Positions 36,200 to 49,399 of a stretch of 64,000 nt of DNA are shown in pieces. The notes under the pieces were generated by a model. It ran no database searches, was not told where the DNA came from, and saw only the letters and a list, made by a program, of their open reading frames with translations. Each line of letters begins with the position of its first letter. Position 1 is the stretch's first letter. The DNA comes from Osmia lignaria lignaria (Eukaryota; Arthropoda; Insecta; Hymenoptera; Megachilidae): the NCBI RefSeq assembly GCF_051020975.1, contig NW_027478169.1, forward strand, positions 9,176,001 to 9,240,000, given 5' to 3'. The translations under genes were made by a program, and so were the position numbers.

Positions 36200-37806
36200 T
36201 CAGAAGCGTAGTTTTCGAGATATATCGAGATATTTAAAAGTTCCGAAGCCGCACCAACATAATAGGGATACAGAAACACCGTGGCCCCTTTCTTTGAGAT
36301 AACTCTGCACTATTGCGAGCTGCAAATGCCACTTCCAGCTTAGCTGTGCAGAAGAAGAACATCAAGAAGAAGAAATATCTCGAAATATGTCCGTCAGGCC
36401 CCTTCCCCTGAGATAAATCTGCAAATATCTCGGAAACGAAGAGAGCTATGGCAAAATGTTATGAGACCTTTTTTGTAGAGAATTAAGTTTCCTACTTTTT
36501 ATGTTCTATGATATTTTTTGATCTGATGCGTAGTTCTCGAGATATATCAAGCTATTTAAAAGTTCCGAAGCCGCACCAACATAATAGAGATACAGAAACA
36601 CCGTGGCCCCTTTCTTTGAGATAACTCTGCACTATTGCGAGCTGTAAATGCCACTTCCAGCTTAGCTGTGCAGAAGAAGAACAACAAGAAGAAGAAATAT
36701 CTCGAAATATGTCCGTCAGGCCCCTTCCCTTGAGATATATCTGCAAATATCTCGGAAACGAAGCGAGCTATGGCAAAATGTTAAGGGACCTTTTTTGTAG
36801 AGAATTATGTTTCCTACAATTTATGTTCTATGATATTTTTTGATCAGAAGCGTAGTTTTCGAGATATATCGAGATATTTAAAAGTTCCGAAGCCGCACCA
36901 ACATAATAGAGATACAGAAACACCGTGGCCCCTCTCTTTGAGATAACTCTGCACTACTGCGAGCTGGAAATGCCACTTCCAGTTTAGCTGTGCAGAAGAA
37001 GAACAACAAGAAGAAGAAATATCTCGAAATATGTCCGTTAGGCCCCTTCCCTTGAGATAAATCTGCAAATATCTCGGAAACGAAGCGAGCTATGGCAAAA
37101 TGTTAAGAGACCTCTTTTGTAGAGAATTAAGCTTCCTACTTTTTATGTTCTATGATATTTTTTGATCAGATGCGTAGTTCTCGAGATATATCAAGATATT
37201 TAAAAGTTCCGAAGCTGCACCAACATAATAGAGATACAGAAACACCGTGGCCCCTTTCTTTGAGATAACTCTGCACTAGTGCGAGCCGCAAATGCCACTT
37301 CCAGCTTAGCTGTGCAGAAGAAGAACAACAAGAAGAAGAAATATCTCGAAATATGTCCGTCAGGCCCCTTCCCTTGAGATAAATCTGCAAATATCTCGAA
37401 AACGAAGAGAGCTATGGCAAAATGTTAAGAGACCTTTTTTGTAGAGAATTAAGTTTCCTACTTTTTATGTTCTATGATATTTTTTGATTAGATGCGTAGT
37501 TCTCGAGATATATCAAGATATTTAAAAGTTCCGAAGCCGCACCAACATAATAGAGATACAGAAACACCGTGGCCCCTTTCTTTCAGATAACTATGCACTA
37601 TTGCGAGCTGCAAATGCCACTTCCAGCTTAGCTGTGCAGAAGAACAACAAGAAGAAGAAATATCTCGAAATATGTCCGTCAGGCCCCTTCGCTTGAGATA
37701 AATCTGCAAATATCTCGGAAACGAAGAGAGCTATGGCAAAATGTTAAGAGACCTTTTTTGTAGAGAATTAAGTTTCCTACAATTTATGTTCTATGATATT
37801 TTTTGA
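36200..37806. repeat. Monomers 113-117, transition block
   Basis: 36200 is J-B/M-L with gaacatcaag (a minus-strand TGA, independent of the one at 7872). 36522 has gatctgatgcg and tcaagctattt. 36844 is J-B/M-N with ccgttaggcc. 37166 is J-A/M-R. 37488 is 319 bp (one triplet lost from the GAA/CAA tract) with gattagatgcg and tttcagataactatgcac. Confidence 0.86.
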
Positions 37807-39416
37807 TCAGAAGCGTAGTTTTCGAGATATATCGAGATATTTAAAAGTTCCGAAGCCGCACCAACATAATAGAGATACAGAAACACCGTGGCCCCTTTCG
37901 TTGAGATAACTCTGCACTATTGCGAGCTGCAAATGCCACTTCCAGCTTAGCTGTGCAGAGGAAGAACAACAAGAAGAAGAAATATCTCGAAATATGTCCG
38001 TCAGGCCAGTTCCTTTGAGCTGAATCTGCAAATATCTCGGAAACGAAGCGAGCTATGGCAAAATGTTAAGAGACGTTTTTTATAGAGAATTATGTTTCCT
38101 ACAATTTATGTTCTATGATATTTTTTGATCAGAAGCGTAGTTTTCGAGATATATCGAGATATTTAAAAGTTCCGAAGCCGCACCAACATAATAGGGATAC
38201 AGAAACACCGTGGCCCCTTTCTTTGAGATAACTCTGCACTAGTGCGAGCCGCAAATGCCACTTCCAGCTTAGCTGTGCAGAAGAAGAACAACAAGAAGAA
38301 GAAATATCTCGAAATATGTCCGTCAGGCCCCTTCCCTGGAGATAAATCTGCAAATATCTCGGAAACGAAGCGAGCTATGGCGAAATGTTAAGAGACCTTT
38401 TTTGTAGAGAATTAAGTTTCCTACTTTTTATGTTCTATGATATTTTTTGATCAGATGTGTAGTTCTCGAGATATATCAAGATATTTAAAAGTTCCGAAGC
38501 CGCACCAACATAATAGAGATACAGAAACACCGTGGCCCCTTTCTTTGAGATAACTCTGCACTATTGCGAGCTGCAAATGCCACTTCCAGCTTAGCTGTGC
38601 AGAGGAAGCACAACAAGAAGAAGAAATATCTCGAAATATGTCCGTCAGGCCAGTTCCTTTGAGCTGAATCTGCAAATATCTCGGAAACGAAGCGAGCTAT
38701 GGCAAAATGTTAAGAGACGTTTTTTATAGAGAATTATGTTTCCTACCATTTATGTTCTATAATATTTTTTGATCAGAAGCGTAGTTTTCGAGATATATCG
38801 AGATATTTAAAAGTTCCGAAGCCGCACCAACATAATAGGGATACAGAAACACCGTGGCCCCTTTCTTTGAGATAACTCTGCACTAGTGCGAGCCGCAAAT
38901 GCCACTTCCAGCTTAGCTGTGCAGAGGAAGCACAACAAGAAGAAGAAATATCTCGAAATATGTCCGTCAGGCCAGTTCCTTTGAGCTGAATCTGCAAATA
39001 TCTCGGAAACGAAGCGAGCTATGGCAAAATGTTAAGAGACGTTTTTTATAGAGAATTATGTTTCCTACCATTTATGTTCTATAATATTTTTTGATCAGAA
39101 GCGTAGTTTTCGAGATATATCGAGATATTTAAAAGTTCCGAAGCCGCACCAACATAATAGGGATACAGAAACACCGTGGCCCCTTTCTTTGAGATAACTC
39201 TGCACTAGTGCGAGCCGCAAATGCCACTTCCAGCTTAGCTGTGCAGAAGAAGAACAACAAGAAGAAGAAATATCTCGAAATATGTCCGTCAGGCCCCTTC
39301 CCTTGAGATATATCTGCAAATATCTCGGAAACAAAGCGAGCTATGGCAAAATGTTAAGAGACCTTTTTTGTAGAGAATTAAGTTTCCTACTTTTTATGTT
39401 GTATGATATTTTTTGA
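37807..39416. repeat. Monomers 118-122, entry to the Q/R higher-order domain
   Basis: Includes three T-Q monomers (37807, 38451, 38773). 38451 and 38773 share gaggaagcacaac; 38773 is a J-B/M-R/T-Q mosaic. Its flanks carry ttttttatagagaattatg, cctaccatttatg and tctataatatt, found again only near 43232. The monomer at 39095 ends ggaaacaaagcgagc, like 42316 and 43282. Confidence 0.87.
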
Positions 39417-41027
39417 TCAGATGCGTAGTTCTCGAGATATATCAAGATATTTAAAAGTTCCGAAGCCGCACCAACATAATAGAGATACAGAAACACCGTG
39501 GCCCCTTTCTTTGAGATAACTCTGCACGATTGCGAGCTGCAAATGCCACTTCCAGCTTAGCTGTGCAGAGGAAGAACAACAAGAAGAAGAAATATCTCGA
39601 AATATGTCCGTCAGGCCAGTTCCTTTGAGCTGAATCTGCAAATATCTCGGAAACGAAGCGAGCTATGGCAAAATGTTAAGAGACGTTTTTTGTAGAGAAT
39701 TATGTTTACTACAATTTATGTTCTATGATATTTTTTGATCAGAAGCGTAGTTTTCGAGATATATCGAGATATTTAAAAGTTCCGAAGCCGCACCAACATA
39801 ATAGGGATACAGAAACACCGTGGCCCCTTTCTTTGAGATAACTCTGCACTAGTGCGAGCCGCAAATGCCACTTCCAGCTTAGCTGTGCAGAAGAAGAACA
39901 ACAAGAAGAAGAAATATCTCGAAATATGTCCGTCAGGCCCCTTCCCTTGAGATAAATCTGCAAATATCTCGGAAACGAAGCGAGCTATGGCAAAATGTTG
40001 AGAGACCTTTTTTGTAGAGAATTAAGTTTCCTACTTTTTATGTTCTATGATATTTTTTGATCAGATGCGTAGTTCTCGAGATATATCAAGATATTTAAAA
40101 GTTCCGAAGCCGCACCAACATAATAGAGATACAGAAACACCGTGGCCCCTTTCTTTGAGATAACTCTGCACTATTGCGAGCTGTAAATGCCACTTCCAGC
40201 TTAGCTGTGCAGAGGAAGAACAACAAGAAGAAGAAATATCTCGAAATATGTCCGTCAGGCCAGTTCCTTTGAGCTGAATCTGCAAATATCTCGGAAACGA
40301 AGCGAGCTATGGCAAAATGATAAGAGACGTTTTTTGTAGAGAATTATGTTTCCTACAATTTATGTTCTATGATATTTTTTGATCAGAAGCGTAGTTTTCG
40401 AGATATATCGAGATATTTAAAAGTTCCGAAGCCGCACCAACATAATAGGGATACAGAAACACCGTGGCCCCTTTCTTTGAGATAACTCTGCACTAGTGCG
40501 AGCCGCAAATGCCACTTCCAGCTTAGCTGTGCAGAAGAAGAACAACAAGAAGAAGAAATATCTCGAAATATGTCCGTCAGGCCCCTTTCCTTGAGATAAA
40601 TCTGCAAATATCTCGGAAACGAAGCGAGCTATGGCAAAATGTTAAGAGACCTTTTTTGTAGAGAATTAAGTTTCCTACTTTTTATCTTCTATGATATTTT
40701 TTGATCAGATGCGTAGTTCTCGAGATATATCAAGATATTTAAAAGTTCCGAAGCCGCACCAACATAATAGAGATACAGAAATACCGTGGCCCCTCTCTTT
40801 GAGATAACTCTGCACTATTGCGAGCTGGAAATGCCACTTCCAGTTTAGCTCTTGCAGAAGAAGGACAAGAAGAAGAAGAAATATCTCGAAATATGTCCGT
40901 TAGGCCCCTTCCCTTGAGATAAATCTGCAAATATCTCGGAAACGAAGCGACCTATGGCAAAATGTTAAGAGACCTTTTTTGTAGAGAATTAAGTTTCCTA
41001 CTTTTTATGTTGTATGATATTTTTTGA
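39417..41027. repeat. 5-monomer higher-order unit, copy 1
   Basis: Order: J-A/T-Q opened by tatgttgtatg; J-B/M-R; J-A/T-Q ending aaaatgataagagacg; J-B/M-R with cccctttccttgag; J-A/M-N with gaaataccgtgg. The fifth monomer (40705) is 323 bp through agctcttgcag near 40847 in place of agctgtgcag. Total 1,611 bp. Confidence 0.9.
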
Positions 41028-42637
41028 TCAGATGCGTAGTTCTCGAGATATATCAAGATATTTAAAAGTTCCGAAGCCGCACCAACATAATAGAGATACA
41101 GAAACACCGTGGCCCCTTTCTTTGAGATAACTCTGCACTATTGCGAGCTGCAAATGCCACTTCCAGCTTAGCTGTGCAGAGGAAGAACAACAAGAAGAAG
41201 AAATATCTCGAAATATGTCCGTCAGGCCAGTTCCTTTGAGCTGAATCTGCAAATATCTCGGAAACGAAGCGAGCTATGGCAAAATGATAAGAGACGTTTT
41301 TTGTAGAGAATTATGTTTCCTACAATTTATGTTCTATGATATTTTTTGATCAGAAGCGTAGTTTTCGAGATATATCGAGATATTTAAAAGTTCCGAAGCC
41401 GCACCAACATAATAGGGATACAGAAACACCGTGGCCCCTTTCTTTGAGATAACTCTGCACTAGTGCGAGCCGCAAATGCCACTTCCAGCTTAGCTGTGCA
41501 GAAGAAGAACAACAAGAAGAAGAAATATCTCGAAATATGTCCGTCAGGCCCCTTCCCTTGAGATAAATCTGCAAATATCTCGGAAACGAAGCGAGCTATG
41601 GCAAAATGTTAAGAGACCTTTTTTGTAGAGAATTAAGTTTCCTACTTTTTATGTTCTATGATATTTTTTGATCAGATGCGTAGTTCTCGAGATATATCAA
41701 GATATTTAAAAGTTCCGAAGCCGCACCAACATAATAGAGATACAGAAACACCGTGGCCCCTTTCTTTGAGATAACTCTGCACTATTGCGAGCTGTAAATG
41801 CCACTTCCAGCTTAGCTGTGCAGAGGAAGAACAACAAGAAGAAGAAATATCTCGAAATATGTCCGTCAGGCCAGTTCCTTTGAGCTGAATCTGCAAATAT
41901 CTCGGAAACGAAGCGAGCTATGGCAAAATGATAAGAGACGTTTTTTGTAGAGAATTATATTTCCTACAATTTATGTTCTATGATATTTTTTGATCAGAAG
42001 CGTAGTTTTCGAGATATATCGAGATATTTAAAAGTTCCGAAGCCGCACCAACATAATAGGGATACAGAAACACCGTGGCCCCTTTCTTTGAGATAACTCT
42101 GCACTAGTGCGAGCCGCAAATGCCACTTCCAGCTTAGCTGTGCAGAAGAAGAACAACAAGAAGAAGAAATATCTCGAAATATGTCCGTCAGGCCCCTTTC
42201 CTTGAGATAAATCTGCAAATATCTCGGAAACGAAGCGAGCTATGGCAAAATGTTAAGAGACCTTTTTTGTAGAGAATTAAGTTTCCTACTTTTTATCTTC
42301 TATGATATTTTTTGATCAGATGCGTAGTTCTCGAGATATATCAAGATATTTAAAAGTTCCGAAGCCGCACCAACATAATAGAGATACAGAAATACCGTGG
42401 CCCCTCTCTTTGAGATAACTCTGCACTATTGCGAGCTGGAAATGCCAGTTCCAGCTTAGCTGTGCAGAAGAAGAACAACAAGAAGAAGAAATATCTCGAA
42501 ATATGTCCGTCAGGCCCCTTCCCTTGAGATAACTCTGCAAATATCTCGGAAACAAAGCGAGCTATGGCAAAATGTTAAGAGACCTTTTTTGTAGAGAATT
42601 AAGTTTCCTACTTTTTATGTTGTATGATATTTTTTGT
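41028..42637. repeat. 5-monomer higher-order unit, copy 2, ending in a chimeric monomer
   Basis: Same first four units as copy 1, with tatgttgtatg at the start and cccctttccttgag in the fourth (about 42194). The fifth (42316) begins like the 40705 monomer (gaaataccgtgg, cccctctctttg, gagctggaaatg) but ends like the 43282 monomer (gagataactctgcaaatat, ggaaacaaagc), with a switch near 42440-42460. Confidence 0.9.
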
Positions 42638-43603
42638 TCAGATGCGTAGTTCTCGAGATATATCAAGATATTTAAAAGTTCCGAAGCCGCACCAACATAA
42701 TAGAGATACAGAAACACCGTGGCCCCTTTCTTTGAGATAACTCTGCACTATTGCGAGCTGCAAATGCCACTTCCAGCTTAGCTGTGCAGAGGAAGAACAA
42801 CAAGAAGAAGAAATATCTCGAAATATGTCCGTCAGGCCAGTTCCTTTGAGCTGAATCTGCAAATATCTCGGAAACGAAGCGAGCTATGGCAAAATGATAA
42901 GAGACGTTTTTTGTAGAGAATTATGTTTCCTACAATTTATGTTCTATGATATTTTTTGATCAGAAGCGTAGTTTTCGAGATATATCGAGATATTTAAAAG
43001 TTCCGAAGCCGCACCAACATAATAGGGATACAGAAACACCGTGGCCCCTTTCTTTGAGATAACTCTGCACTAGTGCGAGCTGCAAATGCCACTTCCAGCT
43101 TAGCTGTGCAGAGGAAGAACAACAAGAAGAAGAAATATCTCGAAATATGTCCGTCAGGCCAGTTCCTTTGAGCTGAATCTGCAAATATCTCGGAAACGAA
43201 GCGAGCTATGGCAAAATGTTAAGAGACGTTTTTTATAGAGAATTATGTTTCCTACCATTTATGTTCTATAATATTTTTTGATCAGAAGCGTAGTTTTCGA
43301 GATATATCGAGATATTTAAAAGTTCCGAAGCCGCACCAACATAATAGGGATACAGAAACACCGTGGCCCCTTTCTTTGAGATAACTCTGCACTAGTGCGA
43401 GCCGCAAATGCCACTTCCAGCTTAGCTGTGCAGAAGAAGAACAACAAGAAGAAGAAATATCTCGAAATATGTCCGTCAGGCCCCTTCCCTTGAGATAACT
43501 CTGCAAATATCTCGGAAACAAAGCGAGCTATGGCAAAATGTTAAGAGACCTTTTTTGTAGAGAATTAAGTTTCCTACTTTTTATGTTGTATGATATTTTT
43601 TGA
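42638..43603. repeat. Shortened (3-monomer) higher-order unit
   Basis: Opens with tatgttgtatg like the other copies, but has J-A/T-Q (42638), a J-B/T-Q mosaic with cactagtgcgagctgc (42960) and J-B/M-R (43282). The junction between 42960 and 43282 repeats cctaccatttatg and tctataatatt from 38720 and 39042. It resembles 38451-39416 rather than a simple truncation of copy 1. Confidence 0.87.
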
Positions 43604-45213
43604 TCAGATGCGTAGTTCTCGAGATATATCAAGATATTTAAAAGTTCCGAAGCCGCACCAACATAATAGAGATACAGAAACACCGTGGCCCCTTTCTTTG
43701 AGATAACTCTGCACTATTGCGAGCTGCAAATGCCACTTCCAGCTTAGCTGTGCAGAGGAAGAACAACAAGAAGAAGAAATATCTCGAAATATGTCCGTCA
43801 GGCCAGTTCCTTTGAGCTGAATCTGCAAATATCTCGGAAACGAAGCGAGCTATGGCAAAATGATAAGAGACGTTTTTTGTAGAGAATTATGTTTCCTACA
43901 ATTTATGTTCTATGATATTTTTTGATCAGAAGCGTAGTTTTCGAGATATATCGAGATATTTAAAAGTTCCGAAGCCGCACCAACATAATAGGGATACAGA
44001 AACACCGTGGCCCCTTTCTTTGAGATAACTCTGCACTAGTGCGAGCCGCAAATGCCACTTCCAGCTTAGCTGTGCAGAAGAAGAACAACAAGAAGAAGAA
44101 ATATCTCGAAATATGTCCGTCAGGCCCCTTCCCTTGAGATAAATCTGCAAATATCTCGGAAACGAAGCGAGCTATGGCAAAATGTTAAGAGACCTTTTTT
44201 GTAGAGAATTAAGTTTCCTACTTTTTATGTTCTATGATATTTTTTGATCAGATGCGTAGTTCTCGAGATATATCAAGATATTTAAAAGTTCCGAAGCCGC
44301 ACCAACATAATAGAGATACAGAAACACCGTGGCCCCTTTCTTTGAGATAACTCTGCACTATTGCGAGCTGTAAATGCCACTTCCAGCTTAGCTGTGCAGA
44401 GGAAGAACAACAAGAAGAAGAAATATCCCGAAATATGTCCGTCAGGCCAGTTCCTTTGAGCTGAATCTGCAAATATCTCGGAAACGAAGCGAGCTATGGC
44501 AAAATGATAAGAGACGTTTTTTGTAGAGAATTATGTTTCCTACAATTTATGTTCTATGATATTTTTTGATCAGAAGCGTAGTTTTCGAGATATATCGAGA
44601 TATTTAAAAGTTCCGAAGCCGCACCAACATAATAGGGATACAGAAACACCGTGGCCCCTTTCTTTGAGATAACTCTGCACTAGTGCGAGCCGCAAATGCC
44701 ACTTCCAGCTTAGCTGTGCAGAAGAAGAACAACAAGAAGAAGAAATATCTCGAAATATGTCCGTCAGGCCCCTTTCCTTGAGATAAATCTGCAAATATCT
44801 CGGAAACGAAGCGAGCTATGGCAAAATGTTAAGAGACCTTTTTTGTAGAGAATTAAGTTTCCTACTTTTTATCTTCTATGATATTTTTTGATCAGATGCG
44901 TAGTTCTCGAGATATATCAAGATATTTAAAAGTTCCGAAGCCGCACCAACATAATAGAGATACAGAAATACCGTGGCCCCTCTCTTTGAGATAACTCTGC
45001 ACTATTGCGAGCTGGAAATGCCACTTCCAGTTTAGCTCTTGCAGAAGCAGGACAACAAGAAGAAGAAATATCTCGAAATATGTCCGTTAGGCCCCTTCCC
45101 TTGAGATAAATCTGCAAATATCTCGGAAACGAAGCGACCTATGGCAAAATGTTAAGAGACCTTTTTTGTAGAGAATTAAGTTTCCTACTTTTTATGTTCT
45201 ATGATATTTTTGA
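43604..45213. repeat. 5-monomer higher-order unit, copy 3
   Basis: Matches copy 1 in all five positions, including cccctttccttgag in the fourth (about 44771) and gaaataccgtgg plus agctcttgcag in the fifth (44892). The +1 insertion is offset by a lost T in gatatttttgatcag near 45205, so the monomer is 322 bp. It also has gaagcaggacaac. Confidence 0.9.
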
Positions 45214-47145
45214 TCAGATGCGTAGTTCTCGAGATATATCAAGATATTTAAAAGTTCCGAAGCCGCACCAACATAATAGAGATACAGAAACACCGTGGCC
45301 CCTTTCTTTGAGATAACTCTGCACTATTGCGAGCAGCTAATGCCACTTCCAGCTTAGCTGTGCAGAGGAAGAACAACAAGAAGAAGAAATATCTCGAAAT
45401 ATGTCCGTCAGGCCAGTTCCTTTGAGCTGAATCTGCAAATATCTCGGAAACGAAGCGAGCTATGGCAAAATGTTAAGAGACGTTTTTTGTAGACAATTGT
45501 GTTTCCTACAATTTATGTTCTATGATATTTTTTGATCAGAAGCGTAGTTTTCGAGATATATCGAGATATTTAAAAGTTCCGAAGCCGCACCAACATAATA
45601 GGGATACAGAAACACCGTGGCCCCTTTCTTTGAGATAACTCTGCACTAGTGCGAGCCGCAAATGCCACTTCCAGCTTAGCTGTGCAGAAGAAGAACAACA
45701 AGAAGAAGAAATATCTCGAAATATGTCCGTCAGGCCCCTTCCCTTGAGATAAATCTGCAAATATCTCGGAAACGAAGCGAGCTATGGCAAAATGTTAAGA
45801 GACCTTTTTTGTAGAGAATTAAGTTTCCTACTTTTTATGTTCTATGATATTTTTTGATGAGATGCGTAGTTCTCGAGATATATCAAGATATTTAAAAGTT
45901 CCGAAGCGGCACCAACATAATAGAGATACAGAAACACCGTGGCCCCTTTCTTTGAGATAACTCTGCACTATTGCGAGCTGCAAATGCCACTTCCAGCTTA
46001 GCTGTGCAGAGGAAGAACAACAAGAACAAGAAATATCTCGAAATATGTCCGTCAGGCCAGTTCCTTTGAGCTGAATCTGCAAATATCTCGGAAACGAAGC
46101 GAGCTATGGCAAAATGTTAAGAGACGTTTTTTGTAGAGAATTATGTTTCCTACAATTTATGTTCTATGATATTTTTTGATCAGAAGCGTAGTTTTCGAGA
46201 TATATCGAGATATTTAAAAGTTCCGAAGCCGCACCAACATAATAGGGATACAGAAACACCGTGGCCCCTTTCTTTGAGATAACTCTGCACTAGTGCGAGC
46301 CGCAAATGCCACTTCCAGCTTAGCTGTGCAGAAGAAGAACAACAAGAAGAAGAAATATCTCGAAATATGTCCGTCAGGCCCCTTCCCTTGAGATAAATCT
46401 GCAAATATCTCGGAAACGAAGCGAGCTATGGCAAAATGTTAAGAGACCTTTTTTGTAGAGAATTAAGTTTCCTACTTTTTATGTTCTATGATATTTTTTG
46501 ATCAGATGCGTAGTTCTCGAGATATATCAAGATATTTAAAAGTTCCGAAGCCGCACCAACATAATAGAGATACAGAAACTCCGTGGCCCCTTTCTTTGAG
46601 ATAACTCTGCACTATTGCGAGCTGTAAATGCCACTTCCAGCTTAGCTGTGCAGAGGAAGAACAACAAGAAGAAGAAATATCTCGAAATATGTCCGTCAGG
46701 CCAGGTCCTTTGAGCTGAATCTGCAAATATCTCGGAAACGAAGCGAGCTATGGCAAAATGTTAAGAGACGTTTTTTGTAGAGAATTATGTTTCCTACAAT
46801 TTATGTTCTATGATATTTTTTGATCAGAAGCGTAGTTTTCGAGATATATCGAGATATTTAAAAGTTCCGAAGCCGCACCAACATAATAGAGATACAGAAA
46901 CACCGTGGCCCCTTTCTTTGAGATAACTCTGCACTAGTGCGAGCCGCAAATGCCACTTCCAGCTTAGCTGTGCAGAAGAAGAACAACAAGAAGAAGAAAT
47001 ATCTCGAAATATGTCCGACAGGCCCCTTCCCTTGAGATAAATCTGCAAATATCTCGGAAACGAAGCGAGCTATGGCGAAATCTTAAGAGACCTTTTCTGT
47101 AGAGAATTAAGTTTCCTACTTTTTATCTTCTATGATATTTTTTGA
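45214..47145. repeat. Monomers 141-146, alternating Q/R dimers
   Basis: Three dimers of J-A/T-Q plus J-B/M-R (45214/45536, 45858/46180, 46502/46824). The tatgttgtatg start and the fifth-monomer type are absent, so the region has dimeric rather than pentameric order. 45214 has gagcagctaatgcc and 46502 has ggccaggtccttt. Confidence 0.87.
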
Positions 47146-49399
47146 ACAGATGCGTAGCTCTCGACATATATCAAGATATTTAAAAGTTCCGAAGCCGCAC
47201 CAACATAATAGAGATACAGAAACACCGTGGCCCCTTTCTTTGAGATAACTCTGCACGATTTCGAGCTGGAAATGCCACTTCCAGTTTAGCTGTGCAGAAG
47301 AAGAACAACAAGAAGAAGAAATATCTCGAAATATGTCCATCAGGACCCTTCCCTTGAGATAAATCTGCAAATATCTCGGAAACGAAGCGAGCTATGGCAA
47401 AATGTTAAGAGACCTTTTTTGTAGAGAATAATGTTTCCTACAATTTACGTTCTATGATATTTTTTGATCAGAAGCGCAGTTTTCGAGATATATCGAGATA
47501 TTTAAAAGTTCCGAAGCCGCACCAACATAATAGAGATACAGAAACACCGTGGCCCCTTTCTTTGAGATAACTCTGCACTATTGCGACCTGCAAATGCCAC
47601 TTCCAGCTCAGCTGTGCAGAAGAAGAACAACAAGAAGAAGAAATATCTCGAAATATGTCCGTCAGGCCCCTTCCCTTGAGATAAATCTGCAAATATCTCG
47701 GAAACGAAGCGAGCTATGGCAAAATGTTAAGAGACCTTTTTTGTAGAGAATTAAGTTTCCTACTTTTTATGTTCTATGATATTTTTCGATCAGAGGCGCA
47801 GTTCTCGAGATATATCAAGATATTTAAAAGTTCCGAAGCCGCACGAACATAATAGAGATACAGAAACACCGTGGCCCCTCTCTTTGAGATAACTCTGCAC
47901 TATTGCGAGCTGCAAATGCCACTTCCAGCTTAGCTGTGCAGAAGAAGAACAACAAGAATAAGAAATATTTCGAAATATGTCCGTCAGGCCCCTTCCCTTG
48001 AGATAAATCTGCAAATATCTCGGAAACGAAGCGGGCTACGGCAAAATGTTAAGAGACCTTTTTTGTAGAAAATTAGGTTTCCTACTTTTTATGTTCTATG
48101 ATATTTTTTGATCAGATGCGTAGTTCTCGAGATATATCAAGATATTTAAAAGTTTCGAAGCCGCACCAACATAATAGAGATACAGAAACACCGTGGCCCC
48201 TTTCTTTGAGATAACTCTGCACTATTGCGAGCTGCAAATGCCACTTCCAGCTTAGCTGTGCAGAAGAAGAACAACAAGAAGAAGAAATATCTCGAAATAT
48301 GTCCGACAGGCCCCTTCCCTTGAGATAAATCTGCAAATATCTCGGAAACGAAGCGAGCTATGCCGAAATGTTAAGAGACCTTTTTTGTAGCGAATTAAGT
48401 TTCCTACTTTTTATCTTCTACGATATTTTTTGATCAGATGCGTAGTTCTCGAGATATATCAAGATATTTAAAAGTTCCGAAGCCGCACCAACATAATAGA
48501 GATACAGAAACACCGTGGCCCCTTTCTTTGAGATAACTCTGCACTATTGCGCGCTGCAAATGCCACTTCCAGCTTAGCTGTGCAGAAGAAGAACAACAAG
48601 AAAAAGAAATATCTCGAAATATGTCCGTCAGGCCCCTTCCCTTGAGATAAATCTGCAAATATCTCGGAAACCAAGCGAGCTATGGCAAAATGTTAAGAGA
48701 CCTTTTTTGTAGAGAATTAAGTTTCCTACAATTTATGTTCTATGATATTTTTTGATCAGAAGCGTAGTTTTCGAGATATATCGAGATATTTAAAAGTTCC
48801 GAAGCCGCACCAACATAATAGAGATACAGAAACACCGTGGCCCCTTTCTTTGAGATAACTCTGCACGATTGCGAGCTGGAAATGCCACTTCCAGTTTAGC
48901 TGTGCAGAAGAAGAACAACAAGAAGAAGAAATATCTCGAAATATGTCCATCAGGACCCTTCCCTTGAGATAAATCTGCAAATATCTCGGAAACGAAGCGA
49001 CCTATGGCAAAATGTTAAGAGACCTTTTTTGTAGAGAATTAAGTTTCCTACTTTTTATGTTCTATGATATTTTTCGATCAGAGGCGCAGTTCTCGAGATA
49101 TATCAAGATATTTAAAAGTTCCGAAGCCGCACCAACATAATAGAGATACAGAAACACCGTGGCCCCTCTCTTTGAGATAACTCTGCACTATTGCGAGCTG
49201 CAAATGCCACTTCCAGCTTAGCTGTGCAGAAGAAGAACAACAAGAATAAGAAATATTTCGAAATATGTCCGTCAGGCCCCTTCCCTTGAGATAAATCTGC
49301 AAATATCTCGGAAACGAAGCGGGCTACGGCAAAATGTTAAGAGACCTTTTTTGTAGAAAATTAAGTTTCCTACTTTTTATGTTCTATGATATTTTTTGA
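47146..49399. repeat. Monomers 147-153, two overlapping offset duplications
   Basis: 47146 and 48756 share ccatcaggacccttccc (1,610 bp apart). 47790 and 49078 share cgatcagaggcgcag and gaataagaaatatttcg (1,288 bp apart). Because offsets of five and four monomers overlap, at least two exchange events are needed. T-Q tails are absent from here to the right edge. Confidence 0.86.
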
